A DNA stretch of 55,058 nt. Source: Woeseiaceae bacterium (GTDB lineage Bacteria > Pseudomonadota > Gammaproteobacteria > Steroidobacterales > Woeseiaceae). The position numbers and the translations under genes were made by a program. Position 1 is the stretch's first letter; the number at the start of each line of letters is the position of its first letter. Below, one piece after another: positions 17,820 to 27,103 of the stretch. Where the stretch lies: NCBI GenBank assembly GCA_021773055.1, contig JAJFKV010000027.1:1-55058 (forward strand). Reading direction: 5' to 3'. Under the pieces are notes generated by a model, which was given only the letters and a program-made list of their open reading frames with translations, had not been told where the DNA came from and did no database searches.

Positions 17820-19064
17820 CTACTCATATCGTAGTGCGGCCGCCGGATTAACCAGCGCAGCGCGCCGCGCCGGGTAAAGCGTGGCAAGTGAGGTCAGGAC
17901 AAGGGCCGAAACTGATATGACGATGACATCCTGCGACTCGAGTTCCGACGGAATTTTGGTCACGTAATAAACGTCCCCGGGCATGATTTGAAAACCAAAG
18001 AACTGCTCGAGTATCGGCACCAGCGTCGGCACGTTGATCGCCAGAATGACGCCCAGCGCTACGCCCAGCACGACACCAGCCCAACCGATGATGGCGCCCT
18101 GCACAAAGAAAATCTTCACCACGCCCTGCGGGCCCATGCCCAACGTACGCAATACCGCGATATCAGTGGTCTTGTCGGTCACGACCATGACGAGACTGGC
18201 GACAATATTGAATGCCGCTACGCCAATAATGAGCGACAGAATCAAGGACATCATCATTTTCTCGAGCCGTATCGCCCGAAAGTAGCTGCCGTTCTCAATC
18301 GTCCAGTCACTGCTGGAATAGTCGGACCCCAAAGTCGCTTGCAATGACCTGGCTATAGCCGGCGCTTCCAAAACATCCGTGGCTCTGAATCGTATCGATG
18401 TCACCGCGCCACCGAGGTCCAGAATGGACGCAACATCGTCCGCGTGCACCAGCGCGAGAACTGCGTCGTGGTCCTGCAGGCCGGCCTCAAATATGCCGCG
18501 TGTAACGAAGCGCTCCAGTACGGGTTGCAAGGTGCCGTCGCCGACCGGCTTTGGTACGAGTAACACGACGCTGTCGCCAATTCGTGCACCAAGATTGTAG
18601 GCCAGTACACGACCGAGAATTATACCGCGTTCACCTGGCTGCAGAACGTCGAAATTGCCCTCGATCATGTTGATCATGCCGCCGGACAGTTCGCGCTCAT
18701 ATTCCGGCACTACACCATGAACCAGCACCGCGACGAGATCCCTGCCCGACTGGATCATGCCTTCCATTTGTACGAACGGAGCCGCGGCTTCAACACGCGG
18801 CTCTGCCGCCACCTGGTCCAGTAGCGGTCGCCAGTTCTCGGTCGTGCCGTCGGCCGCCGCTACTGAACCGTGGGCGGACATGCTCAACAGCCGGCTGCGC
18901 AGCTCCCCTTCAAATCCATTCATCACCGACAAAATAACGATCAGCGCAGCCACACCCAGAGATATCCCAAGCAGGGAGATCAGCGTGATAAAGGACACGA
19001 ATCGGGTGCGCCGTTTGGCCCGCAAATAGCGCAATCCTACAAAGAGTTCGACAGGATTTAGCAT
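17820..19064 (-). CDS. LolC/LolE family lipoprotein-releasing permease (first copy)
   Basis: 414 residues with the same architecture as the next gene: an N-terminal GLRYLRAKRRTRFVSFI motif, a helix at about 25-48, a periplasmic domain and three C-terminal helices, plus DIAVLRTLGMGPQG in the cytoplasmic loop. The two paralogues are separated by only 6 bases and differ throughout, so they form the heterodimeric LolCE membrane part rather than a recent duplication. Together with LolD they extract mature lipoproteins from the inner membrane. It is the first gene of this minus-strand unit, divergent from the small secreted protein gene. Confidence 0.9.
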   Translation of the reverse strand: MLNPVELFVGLRYLRAKRRTRFVSFITLISLLGISLGVAALIVILSVMNGFEGELRSRLLSMSAHGSVAAADGTTENWRPLLDQVAAEPRVEAAAPFVQMEGMIQSGRDLVAVLVHGVVPEYERELSGGMINMIEGNFDVLQPGERGIILGRVLAYNLGARIGDSVVLLVPKPVGDGTLQPVLERFVTRGIFEAGLQDHDAVLALVHADDVASILDLGGAVTSIRFRATDVLEAPAIARSLQATLGSDYSSSDWTIENGSYFRAIRLEKMMMSLILSLIIGVAAFNIVASLVMVVTDKTTDIAVLRTLGMGPQGVVKIFFVQGAIIGWAGVVLGVALGVILAINVPTLVPILEQFFGFQIMPGDVYYVTKIPSELESQDVIVISVSALVLTSLATLYPARRAALVNPAAALRYE

Positions 19065-19166
19065 CGGCTCGCATTAAACCACATTCAACGACTTGTGACG
19101 CAGTTCGCATAGGGTACCGCCGCCAGCAGTGATATAGTTCTGAAACCACACATGGGAGTAGTACCA

Positions 19167-19442
19167 ATGATCAAACTGCGAATCGTATCCGCAATCGCTT
19201 TACTCGCTGCCTTTGGCGCGGTGGCAAATGCTGAAACCGTTAATATGAGCGGCGCGACAGCAGGGTCTGAAGACGGTCGCCCAACTCGTGGCATGACGCA
19301 AGCGAGCGTCGAATCCAAATACGGCAACCCGGTTTCGATCGAGGCACCGGTTGGTGAGCCACCAATCACGCGTTGGGAATACGCGAATTTTGTCGTATTT
19401 TTCGAGTACGACAGGGTTATCCACGCGGTTGTAAAGCGCTAG
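19167..19442 (+). CDS. Small secreted protein, SmpA/BamE-like fold suspected
   Basis: 91 residues from the ATG at 19167, chosen because GGGAG lies 8 bases upstream; an ATG at 19152 overlaps that site. A Sec signal (MIKLRIVSAIALLAAFGAVANA) is cleaved near residue 22. The mature part has RGMTQASVESKYGNP, a pattern seen in SmpA/OmlA-like small proteins, followed by beta strands ending in FFEYDRVIHAVVKR. There is no lipobox, so it should be soluble in the periplasm. Function is unknown. A strong terminator follows 18 bases after its stop, so it is probably transcribed alone. Confidence 0.75.
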   Translation: MIKLRIVSAIALLAAFGAVANAETVNMSGATAGSEDGRPTRGMTQASVESKYGNPVSIEAPVGEPPITRWEYANFVVFFEYDRVIHAVVKR

Positions 19443-19460
19443 TCGATTACAAGCTTTGAG

Positions 19461-19490
19461 GCCCGGGCCGGAAACGACCCGGGCTTTTTT
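19461..19490 (+). terminator. Rho-independent terminator
   Basis: GCCCGGG and CCCGGGC pair perfectly over 7 bases around a 10-base loop and are followed directly by six T residues. It lies 18 bases after the small secreted protein gene and 51 bases before the mfd start codon, so it separates these two transcription units. Confidence 0.92.
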
Positions 19491-19541
19491 GTGTCTGTGT
19501 AATAATCGCGTCCCGCAGACTTTATCTGGCCCATCAGTTCA

Positions 19542-22500
19542 TTGACCGACACGCTACTCCTTTCCACCAAGCTTGAGCTTCCTCAAGCTGGTGATGATTC
19601 CGCCTGGGGCCGATTGATCGGCGCCAGCGGCGCCCTGGTGGCCGCCGAACTCGCGCAATTCCTGACTACCGAACGCCAGCGACCATTGCTGCTATTGGCC
19701 GAAGACCCGCGACACGCGGATCAGCTCGAAGCCGAAATACGCTTCTTTTCCGGCGACGCCATTCCGGTAGAGCACTTCGTCGAATGGGAAACACTGCCTT
19801 GGGACAGCTTCTCGCCGCATCAGGACATCATCTCGCAGCGGCTAAGGGTACTTTCGGCCCTGCCAAACATGGCCGTTGGCGTCATCATCGCAACCGTCGG
19901 AATATTGCATCAGCGTCTGCCACCACTCGATTACGTTGCTGCTCGATCTCTGTCGCTCGCCACGGGCCAGCACGTGCCGCGCGAAGATTTCACGCACTCG
20001 CTGATCGAGGCTGGCTATCTGCGTGTTCCGCAGGTTTCAGAGCATGGCGAGTTCGCCGTCAGGGGTTCGTTGATCGATATATTCCCGATGGGCACCGATG
20101 CACCTGTACGCATCGACTTCTTTGACGACGACATTGAGACGCTGCGCTATTTCTCTGCAGAGAACCAGCTATCGGGCGAAACAGTCGATGCCATTCGCAT
20201 ACTGCCCGCCAGGGAGATTCCGCTGGACGCCGATGCCATTACTGCTTTTCGGCACAGCTACCGTGAGCGCTTTGAGGGCCAGCCCGGAAAGTCGCGCGTG
20301 TATCGGGACATCTCTGACGGCATCGCGCACGGCGGTATCGAGTACTACCTGCCACTGTTTTTCGAGACCACGGCCTCGTTTGCAGACTATTTACCCGGGA
20401 ATACGGTTGTCCTGTCGCCGGACTCCATGGACTCCTTACTCGCGCAATTCTGGGATGAGACCCGTGAGCGCTTCGCGATGTGCAGCCTGGACAAAGAGCG
20501 TCCTGTCCTGACTGCTGAAGAGACCTTCATACACCCTGACAAAATCGCATCGCGGATGAATGCATTTTCACGCATCCGGTATTCGGCACAATCTCTCAGC
20601 GGCAACGCGCTCAATTTCGATACCCAGCTACCGCCGGCCATGAAGATCGAGGCGCGCTACGAAGATGCTGCTGCCGCGCTCGTAAAATTTCTGGAGTCGT
20701 TTGACGGGCGCGTGCTTTTTAGCACCGATTCGCCCGGACGCCGCGAGCAACTGCATGAACTGCTTGCGGGGCGTGGGCTGGATTTGGCCCGTGTCGATGG
20801 CTGGCACGAATTTTGTGACGACAGCCACCGTATCGGTGTCACCATCGCCCCGGTGGACAATGGGGTACTGCTGCCCGCCGCGAAAACTGCGATCGTTAGC
20901 GAACAGCAACTATTCGGCGAACGAATCCAGTCACGCCGCCGCAAACGTCGCAACGATCGTGATCCCGAAACCATCATCAGGCAGCTCAATGATCTGCAGG
21001 AAGGATCACCTGTCGTCCACGCCGAATATGGCGTCGGGCGCTACCTGGGATTGATCACTCTCGACGCCGGTGGCATCAAGGCCGAGTTCCTGCACCTGCA
21101 ATATGCCGATGGCGACAAACTTTATGTGCCGGTACACGCTCTGGAATTAATTTCCCGCTATACCGGCGCATCACCTGAAAACGCACCCTTGCATCGCCTC
21201 GGCAGCGATCAATGGGAAAAGGCCCGTAAACGGGCGATCAAAAAGGTCCGCGACGTTGCCGCCGAGCTACTCGACATTTACGCCCGCCGCGCTGCTCGCA
21301 TCGGCCACCGGTTTCGCTGGCCTGAAAATGAATACCGATCTTTCGAGGCGGGTTTTCCCTTTGAACTGACCGAAGACCAGGCACAAACGATAGTCGAGGT
21401 CCTCGATGATCTGGCGTCCGACAAACCGATGGACCGTGTGGTGTGTGGGGACGTTGGCTTTGGCAAGACCGAAGTAGCACTGCGTGCGACCTTCGCTGCG
21501 ATTCATGGTGGCAAGCAGGTTGCTGTACTTGTCCCGACAACGCTGCTCGCGCAGCAACATGGCCAGAGCTTTCGTGACCGTTTCGCGGACTGGCCTATCC
21601 GGGTTGAAGTACTGTCCCGATTTCAATCCGCGAAACAGGTAAAGGACATCGTCGCCGGATTGAAATCCGGCACGGTAGACGTCGTTATTGGCACGCACCG
21701 ATTGCTGGGGCATACCAAAGACTTCAATGATGTCGGGCTCGTCATCGTCGACGAAGAACATCGTTTCGGTGTGCGGCACAAGGAATCGATCAAGTCACTG
21801 CGCAGCGAAATTGACGTATTGACCCTGACCGCGACACCCATTCCACGCACCTTGAACATGGCGTTCGGCGGCATTCGGGAAATGTCATTGATCACGACGC
21901 CACCGGCTGACCGGCTTGCCGTCAAAACCTTTGTTTCCGAATGGAACGATGTCGTAATTCGCGAAGCGTGTTTGCGAGAAATCAAACGAGGCGGCCAGGT
22001 ATATTTTATTCACAATCGCGTTCAAGACATCGGCCGGATCGAGGAGCAACTGGAAAAACTGGTACCCGAAGCCAAAATTCGTATTGGACACGGCCAGATG
22101 CGTGAGCGAGATCTGGAACAAGTCATGCTCGACTTCTACCACCGGCGCTTCAACGTTCTGCTGTGTACTACGATCGTCGAGAGTGGTATCGATGTACCCA
22201 CAGCCAATACCATTATCATAAATCGCGCTGATCGATTCGGTCTCGCCCAGCTGCACCAGTTGCGGGGCCGCGTCGGCCGTTCTCATCACCGCGCCTATGC
22301 CTATCTCGTCGCCCCACCAAAGGCGACAATGACCGCCGATGCCATCAAGCGCCTCGAAGCCATTGACTCACTGGAGGAACTGGGCTCCGGATTCACGCTG
22401 GCCACTCACGATCTCGAGATCCGAGGGGCGGGAGAACTCCTCGGCGATACGCAGAGCGGGCAGATACAGGAAATTGGTTTTTCGCTGTACACGGAGCTAT

Positions 22501-23003
22501 TGGGGCGCGCTGTGGAATCGCTGCAGGCCGGCGAGGAGCCGGATCTCGATGCGCCGTTCGATACTGGTGTCGATATCAACCTGCATGTCCCGGCGCTGTT
22601 GCCCGATGACTATGTTCCCGACGTCCATCTTCGTCTGATGCTTTACAAGCGTATCTCCGCTGCCGAAAATGCCGAGGACCTGCGGGAGCTGCAGGTCGAA
22701 CTTATCGACCGCTTCGGACTGCTACCGGACGCCAGCAAGAATCTGATCCGCATCGCCGCGATCAAGAAATCCGCACGCGCACTCGGTGTTGAAAAAATCG
22801 ATGCCGCAGACCGTGGCGGATACCTCAATTTCGGCGCTGAAAGCCACATTGACCCTGTCGCACTCGTGCAATTAGTGCAAAATGACAGCCGTCGCTATCG
22901 ATTGCAGGGTTCACACCGCTTGCAGATTATTGCTGAACTGACCGATGTCGAGAAGCGTTTCCGTGAAGTCGAGAACCTTTTGCAACACCTCGCGGTCAAA
23001 TGA
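19542..23003 (+). CDS. mfd: Transcription-repair coupling factor
   Basis: 1153 residues, the normal Mfd length. The UvrB-homology region is at the N-terminus, the RNA polymerase-interacting domain near 485-560 has EGSPVVHAEYGVGRY, and the translocase has Walker A GDVGFGKTE (about 635) and Walker B VDEEHRFGV (about 735). TLTATPIPRTLNM and LQLRGRVGRS-like QLRGRVGRSHHRAYAYL complete the RecG-like motor. Mfd removes stalled RNA polymerase and recruits UvrA. The start is TTG with no clear ribosome-binding site; no ATG or GTG lies in frame before it. Confidence 0.97.
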   Translation: MTDTLLLSTKLELPQAGDDSAWGRLIGASGALVAAELAQFLTTERQRPLLLLAEDPRHADQLEAEIRFFSGDAIPVEHFVEWETLPWDSFSPHQDIISQRLRVLSALPNMAVGVIIATVGILHQRLPPLDYVAARSLSLATGQHVPREDFTHSLIEAGYLRVPQVSEHGEFAVRGSLIDIFPMGTDAPVRIDFFDDDIETLRYFSAENQLSGETVDAIRILPAREIPLDADAITAFRHSYRERFEGQPGKSRVYRDISDGIAHGGIEYYLPLFFETTASFADYLPGNTVVLSPDSMDSLLAQFWDETRERFAMCSLDKERPVLTAEETFIHPDKIASRMNAFSRIRYSAQSLSGNALNFDTQLPPAMKIEARYEDAAAALVKFLESFDGRVLFSTDSPGRREQLHELLAGRGLDLARVDGWHEFCDDSHRIGVTIAPVDNGVLLPAAKTAIVSEQQLFGERIQSRRRKRRNDRDPETIIRQLNDLQEGSPVVHAEYGVGRYLGLITLDAGGIKAEFLHLQYADGDKLYVPVHALELISRYTGASPENAPLHRLGSDQWEKARKRAIKKVRDVAAELLDIYARRAARIGHRFRWPENEYRSFEAGFPFELTEDQAQTIVEVLDDLASDKPMDRVVCGDVGFGKTEVALRATFAAIHGGKQVAVLVPTTLLAQQHGQSFRDRFADWPIRVEVLSRFQSAKQVKDIVAGLKSGTVDVVIGTHRLLGHTKDFNDVGLVIVDEEHRFGVRHKESIKSLRSEIDVLTLTATPIPRTLNMAFGGIREMSLITTPPADRLAVKTFVSEWNDVVIREACLREIKRGGQVYFIHNRVQDIGRIEEQLEKLVPEAKIRIGHGQMRERDLEQVMLDFYHRRFNVLLCTTIVESGIDVPTANTIIINRADRFGLAQLHQLRGRVGRSHHRAYAYLVAPPKATMTADAIKRLEAIDSLEELGSGFTLATHDLEIRGAGELLGDTQSGQIQEIGFSLYTELLGRAVESLQAGEEPDLDAPFDTGVDINLHVPALLPDDYVPDVHLRLMLYKRISAAENAEDLRELQVELIDRFGLLPDASKNLIRIAAIKKSARALGVEKIDAADRGGYLNFGAESHIDPVALVQLVQNDSRRYRLQGSHRLQIIAELTDVEKRFREVENLLQHLAVK

Positions 23004-23013
23004 AGTGAACAGG

Positions 23014-23814
23014 ATGATGCACCGCATGAAAAATGGAATCTCTCTTTGGCTACTGCCACTCCTGGCTGGCGGCGCACTCGCCCAGGACATCCCTGACGAA
23101 GAAGAGCAACCGCTGGTGCGGCGGTATACCGTTGAGATGATAATTTTCGCTTATGCAGAGAACGTCTCAGTTGGTAGCGAGATATTCGTTCCCGATGTCC
23201 CTCCGGCTGCGGAACTCGTTCCTGAAGACGGCGAAATTCGGGAAGTCCCGCTTGCGATCCGGGAATCGTCACTTGATGCCTTGCTGGCGCTGCAAGACGA
23301 TGCAGAGGATGACCGCAAGTACGAACTTGTCATGCTGGCAGAGGAAGACTTCGTACTGGTTGAAACTTATGAGCACCTTGAGCGGCTGGATGCGTACGAG
23401 CCACTGATGCATTTCGGCTGGACGCAGCCAGCCTACCCGGACGAGGAACCCGAGACCCGTCCACTAAGGTCCTTCATGACACCACCGGAAGGCCTGCAAG
23501 GCGACCTCTCGCTGTACCTGGGCCGATACCTGCATCTCGCTGTCAATTTACAACTCGATGCGCCCGGCGACGAGGAAGCTGTCACTGACGAATTTGCAGA
23601 CACTTTCTTCCGCAGCAGTTTTGATGATGCGCCCATCAGTTACCCGGTGCGTTACCGAATTGAGGAAGATCGGATATTTCGTAACGGCGAGCTGCGTTAT
23701 TTTGACCACCCAAAATTCGGTGTCGTGGCGAAAATCACGCGTGTTGAAGAAGTTGAGGAAGATGATGCTGAGCTTGACGAGATACCTGACGACCTCGAAA
23801 TGCTCGGCGACTAA
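23014..23814 (+). CDS. csiV: CsiV family peptidoglycan-binding protein
   Basis: About 266 residues from the ATG at 23014; ATGs at 23017 and 23026 are equally usable. The N-terminus is a signal peptide ending in GGALAQ. The mature protein is very acidic, begins RRYTVEMIIFAYAENVS and has the family segment YLGRYLHLAVNLQLD followed by VRYRIEEDRIFRNGELRYFDHP, here split as YRIEEDRIFRNGELRYFD and HPKFGV. CsiV of Vibrio binds peptidoglycan and activates the cell-wall synthase LpoA-PBP1a. It starts 10 bases after mfd, the usual place for this family, and is convergent with the GGDEF gene. Confidence 0.82.
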   Translation: MMHRMKNGISLWLLPLLAGGALAQDIPDEEEQPLVRRYTVEMIIFAYAENVSVGSEIFVPDVPPAAELVPEDGEIREVPLAIRESSLDALLALQDDAEDDRKYELVMLAEEDFVLVETYEHLERLDAYEPLMHFGWTQPAYPDEEPETRPLRSFMTPPEGLQGDLSLYLGRYLHLAVNLQLDAPGDEEAVTDEFADTFFRSSFDDAPISYPVRYRIEEDRIFRNGELRYFDHPKFGVVAKITRVEEVEEDDAELDEIPDDLEMLGD

Positions 23815-23817
23815 GCG

Positions 23818-24711
23818 CTACTTCTCAGCGGGTCCCAGTAGCCTCTGCAGGAATTCCCCCGCACCGCAATTTTCTGCGCTGGCATCAGCAACCGAGACTT
23901 CGTAAGAAACCGTTACGAATTTGGACGATTTCGATCGCGGGTGATGCAATCCAAGTTCACGCACGGCAGCGGATATTTTGGCAGCAAAATCACGAACGCC
24001 GTCCTCGTCAGACGCATGCGACAATACTATGAATCGTTGCGCATCCGGACGCGCGACCACATCACTGGCTCGTCGCAGGCGACGCCTGATCGCTTGTCCG
24101 ACCCGGCGCAAACAGGAATCGGCCGCATGCTTGCCAAAGACTTCCACATATCCTGTGAAGTCGTCCAGCGTAAGTATCACCAATGACAATTTGCCGTGTT
24201 CGCGCGCAGCAACCGCCCAATCGTGGGCAAACACATCGGCGAATGCACGTTCATTCAGCAGGCCGGTTACCGGATCATCCCGTGATAAGTCCCGTATCCG
24301 TCGCTTTGCCTTTAGCAACGTATGGTGCATTTCCGCGCCTTCGGCTGTCCCCGCTCCGAGCCCGGTACGCCAATAGGCCACATAGAATCCGGCGGTTTCT
24401 TCGTCCGGTAATTTCAGCGGCCGCAATACCAGCAGATACTCGCGGTTGTTGGCTTCGACCGGAAGACTCGTTTCCTGCTGTGACCGTATGGCCTCGCTGA
24501 CCTCGAGCGCTAGTTCGCGACCGGCCAGTTTGTCGATAACGTCCGCGAAGGGCTGCGCCTGGACCGTGTCATTCGTAATTGTCTTAAACGCAGGGTTTGC
24601 CAACACGACCGGCCAGTCCGGCTGATCGATATGCACAATCAGCAATGGCTCGGTCGTCGCCGCAATGACCTGTTGCAGAATCTCCCGGTTGATGGTCTTC
24701 AACTTAGGCAT
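23818..24711 (-). CDS. PAS domain protein with degenerate GGDEF domain
   Basis: 297 residues. A PAS-like sensor covers about 10-115 (EPLLIVHIDQPDW, PVVLANPAFK). A helix (125-142) leads to a GGDEF domain starting at DPVTGLLNERAF. The first metal-site region LTLDDFTGYVEVFGKHAAD is largely kept, but the GGDEF loop reads PDAQR at residues 222-226, so diguanylate cyclase activity should be absent. Such proteins can bind nucleotides or act through protein contacts. There is no membrane segment and no EAL domain. Its start overlaps the nagZ stop by 8 bases, so it is coupled to the cell-wall recycling gene. Confidence 0.85.
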   Translation of the reverse strand: MPKLKTINREILQQVIAATTEPLLIVHIDQPDWPVVLANPAFKTITNDTVQAQPFADVIDKLAGRELALEVSEAIRSQQETSLPVEANNREYLLVLRPLKLPDEETAGFYVAYWRTGLGAGTAEGAEMHHTLLKAKRRIRDLSRDDPVTGLLNERAFADVFAHDWAVAAREHGKLSLVILTLDDFTGYVEVFGKHAADSCLRRVGQAIRRRLRRASDVVARPDAQRFIVLSHASDEDGVRDFAAKISAAVRELGLHHPRSKSSKFVTVSYEVSVADASAENCGAGEFLQRLLGPAEK

Positions 24712-25750
24712 TCAACTGCAACTCCGGCCGCTCACTCCAGTTTTCAAACATCGCGTGCGCCGCCTGCCATTCGTCACTCGCCAGCAGAGTCTCACGTAGC
24801 AACTTCCCGGTACCGTGCAACCTCGCCAGACGAACGAGCGAGAGTGGATTGGAGTAGTCAGGCAATGCATCGACAGCCTGATGCGCCGCATCGCGGTCAT
24901 TGCAGACCAGGATCATATCGCAACCGGCATCGAGCGCCAGGCGCGCGCGATCCGGCATGCGGCCGTACTTGCTGGTCGCTTTCATACTCAGATCATCACA
25001 GAAAACTGCGCCACCGAAACTCAGCCTGGTACGCAACTCACGTTGAATCCAGTACTCGGAAAATCCTGCTGGCATGTTGTCGATATCCTGATACACGATG
25101 TGCGCCAGCATCACACCGGCGACAACACCGACGTTCATCATGCGCTCATACGGACGCATGTCATCCAGGATCAGGCCGTATTCACGCCGGTCGACCGGCA
25201 GACGCAAATGTGAATCCGCGACGACCGCGCCGTGCCCAGGAAAATGTTTCGCGACGGCTACCATGCCAGCGCTACGCAAGCCACGCGCAAATGCCTCGGC
25301 TAACTCGCTAACCGCATCGGGCTTGCTATGGAATGAACGATTGCCGATGACATCACTTACGCCCCAGTCAATATCGACGCAAGGCGCGAAACTGAGATCG
25401 ATGCCAGCGGCCCGCAGCTCGGACCCGATCAGCCAGCCTGCCTGCCGGGATACCTTCAGGCCGGACGCACGGTCTCGATCATATTCACGACCGATGTGCC
25501 GCATTGGTGGCATATTCGTAAAACCCTCGCGAAAGCGTTGTACCCGCCCCCCCTCATGATCTACCGCGATCAGTAACGCCGGGCCACGCAGTGCCCGAAT
25601 TTCCGTAACCAGATCGGTGACCTGCTCCGCAGACTCGAAGTTACGCGCGAACAGGATGACCCCACCCACAGCAGGTTCCCGCAGTAGATCGCGGTCCGCC
25701 GGACTCAGTGCAAGTCCATCTATGTCGAGCATCACGGGTCCCAATGACAT
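24704..25750 (-). CDS. nagZ: Beta-N-acetylhexosaminidase NagZ
   Basis: 348 residues, glycoside hydrolase family 3. The catalytic loop KHFPGHG (168-174) carries the general acid-base His/Asp system and the nucleophile is D253 in FCDDLSM. DHEGGRVQRF and SFAPCVDIDWG are also diagnostic. NagZ removes GlcNAc from 1,6-anhydro-muropeptides in the cytoplasm during peptidoglycan recycling, and its products can induce AmpC beta-lactamases. There is no signal peptide, as expected. The gene overlaps the downstream GGDEF gene. Confidence 0.95.
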   Translation of the reverse strand: MSLGPVMLDIDGLALSPADRDLLREPAVGGVILFARNFESAEQVTDLVTEIRALRGPALLIAVDHEGGRVQRFREGFTNMPPMRHIGREYDRDRASGLKVSRQAGWLIGSELRAAGIDLSFAPCVDIDWGVSDVIGNRSFHSKPDAVSELAEAFARGLRSAGMVAVAKHFPGHGAVVADSHLRLPVDRREYGLILDDMRPYERMMNVGVVAGVMLAHIVYQDIDNMPAGFSEYWIQRELRTRLSFGGAVFCDDLSMKATSKYGRMPDRARLALDAGCDMILVCNDRDAAHQAVDALPDYSNPLSLVRLARLHGTGKLLRETLLASDEWQAAHAMFENWSERPELQLNA

Positions 25751-25773
25751 CCGTTGCGCCTCGTGTGTCGTGG

Positions 25774-27096
25774 TTACGGTCGAACAAATACCGCTATTGA
25801 TTCTACATGCGACGTGTGTGGGAACATATCAATGATTCCCGCTGATTCAAGTTGGTAGCCCTGCTCATGTACCAGTGTTCCGGCGTCGCGCGCCAACGTG
25901 CCCGGATGACACGAGACATAGACAATACGCTCAGGATTCAGGAGTTTCATACGCTCGACTACTTCGGCAGCTCCGCTACGCGCCGGATCGAGCAGCACAC
26001 TATCCCATCCCGATTTCACCCAAGGTTCGGTACCGTCGATCTTACTCAAATCGGCGACACGAAACTCGACATTCTTCAGGCCGTTATTCAGCGCGTTTTC
26101 CGCGGCCCGGGCGACGAGGCTTTTCTCACCTTCGATGCCGAGAACTATGCCGGATTTTCGTGCCAGCGGCAGCGAAAAGTTACCGATCCCGCAATACAGA
26201 TCCAGCACCCTGTCTTCGGGGCCGGGTTGCAGTTGCTCGATCGCGAAATGCACCATGCGCTGATTTATGTCGCTGTTCACTTGCACGAAATCGATGGGCT
26301 CGAAATCAATCCGGATATCGAACTCCGGTAACGTGTAATAGAGTGACTCATCCGCATTCGCAGGCTGGATCAATTGCAAGGAATCCAGCCCACCCGGTTG
26401 CAAATAAATCCTGCAATTATTGGCTTCACCGAATGCGATCAGGTGCTGCGTGTCCGCATCGTTCGGTGTATCCAAAACTCGAAACACCATCGCGGTAGAG
26501 TTCTCCGCAATAGCGATCTCGATCTGCGGTAATCGTGCTCGTATCGATAGCTTCGCAACCAGGTCGCTTAAGTCATCAATCAGTCCACCGACAGGACTGG
26601 TCAGCACCTCACAACGATGCATGTCTGTGACGAATGGGGCGTGGCGCTCGCGAAATCCGACCAGCACTCGTCCTTTCGCCGGCACATCTTTCACCGCAAG
26701 ACGCGCACGACGCCGATACGCCCAAACCGGTCCCGTCATTGGTGCCAACCATGATTTCGGTTCGACCTTGCCGATGCGTTGCAGATTATCCTTTAAGGTC
26801 TGTTCCTTCATCGTGCGCTGATAGTCTTCGCTGACATGTTGCAGCGAGCAACCACCACAACGTCCGAATGCCTCGCACTTTGCGTCAATACGGTCGCCGG
26901 AAGCCTCGATGACTTGCAGCAACTCCGCCTCATCGAAATTGCGGCGAGATTTACGACGAATAAACTCGACCGTTTCTCCAGGCAATGCTCCCGCGACAAA
27001 AACCTTTTTACCACTTACCGCTGCGATACCACGTCCATCGTGAGTCGCGGATTCTATCGTCGCGACTTCCGGCTCTCTGCGTTTCTTCCTGGCCAT
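25774..27096 (-). CDS. rlmD: 23S rRNA (uracil-1939-C5)-methyltransferase
   Basis: 440 residues. An N-terminal TRAM domain is followed by the iron-sulfur cysteines C74, C80 and C83 (CEAFGRCGGC), with a fourth in MHRCEVL near 163. The SAM-binding domain has VLDLYCGIGNFSLPLA, and the catalytic cysteine lies in SCHPGTLARD near residue 395. These features place it in the RlmD group of the TrmA/RlmD/RumB enzymes, which make m5U in 23S rRNA. The extreme N-terminus is basic (MARKKRREPE). It is 23 bases upstream of nagZ. Confidence 0.93.
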   Translation of the reverse strand: MARKKRREPEVATIESATHDGRGIAAVSGKKVFVAGALPGETVEFIRRKSRRNFDEAELLQVIEASGDRIDAKCEAFGRCGGCSLQHVSEDYQRTMKEQTLKDNLQRIGKVEPKSWLAPMTGPVWAYRRRARLAVKDVPAKGRVLVGFRERHAPFVTDMHRCEVLTSPVGGLIDDLSDLVAKLSIRARLPQIEIAIAENSTAMVFRVLDTPNDADTQHLIAFGEANNCRIYLQPGGLDSLQLIQPANADESLYYTLPEFDIRIDFEPIDFVQVNSDINQRMVHFAIEQLQPGPEDRVLDLYCGIGNFSLPLARKSGIVLGIEGEKSLVARAAENALNNGLKNVEFRVADLSKIDGTEPWVKSGWDSVLLDPARSGAAEVVERMKLLNPERIVYVSCHPGTLARDAGTLVHEQGYQLESAGIIDMFPHTSHVESIAVFVRP

Positions 27097-27103
27097 AACA
27101 GCG

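Noticed and set aside
16566..19064. Tandem permease genes as a recent duplication
   Set aside because: The two proteins differ throughout and match the normal LolC/LolE heterodimer.
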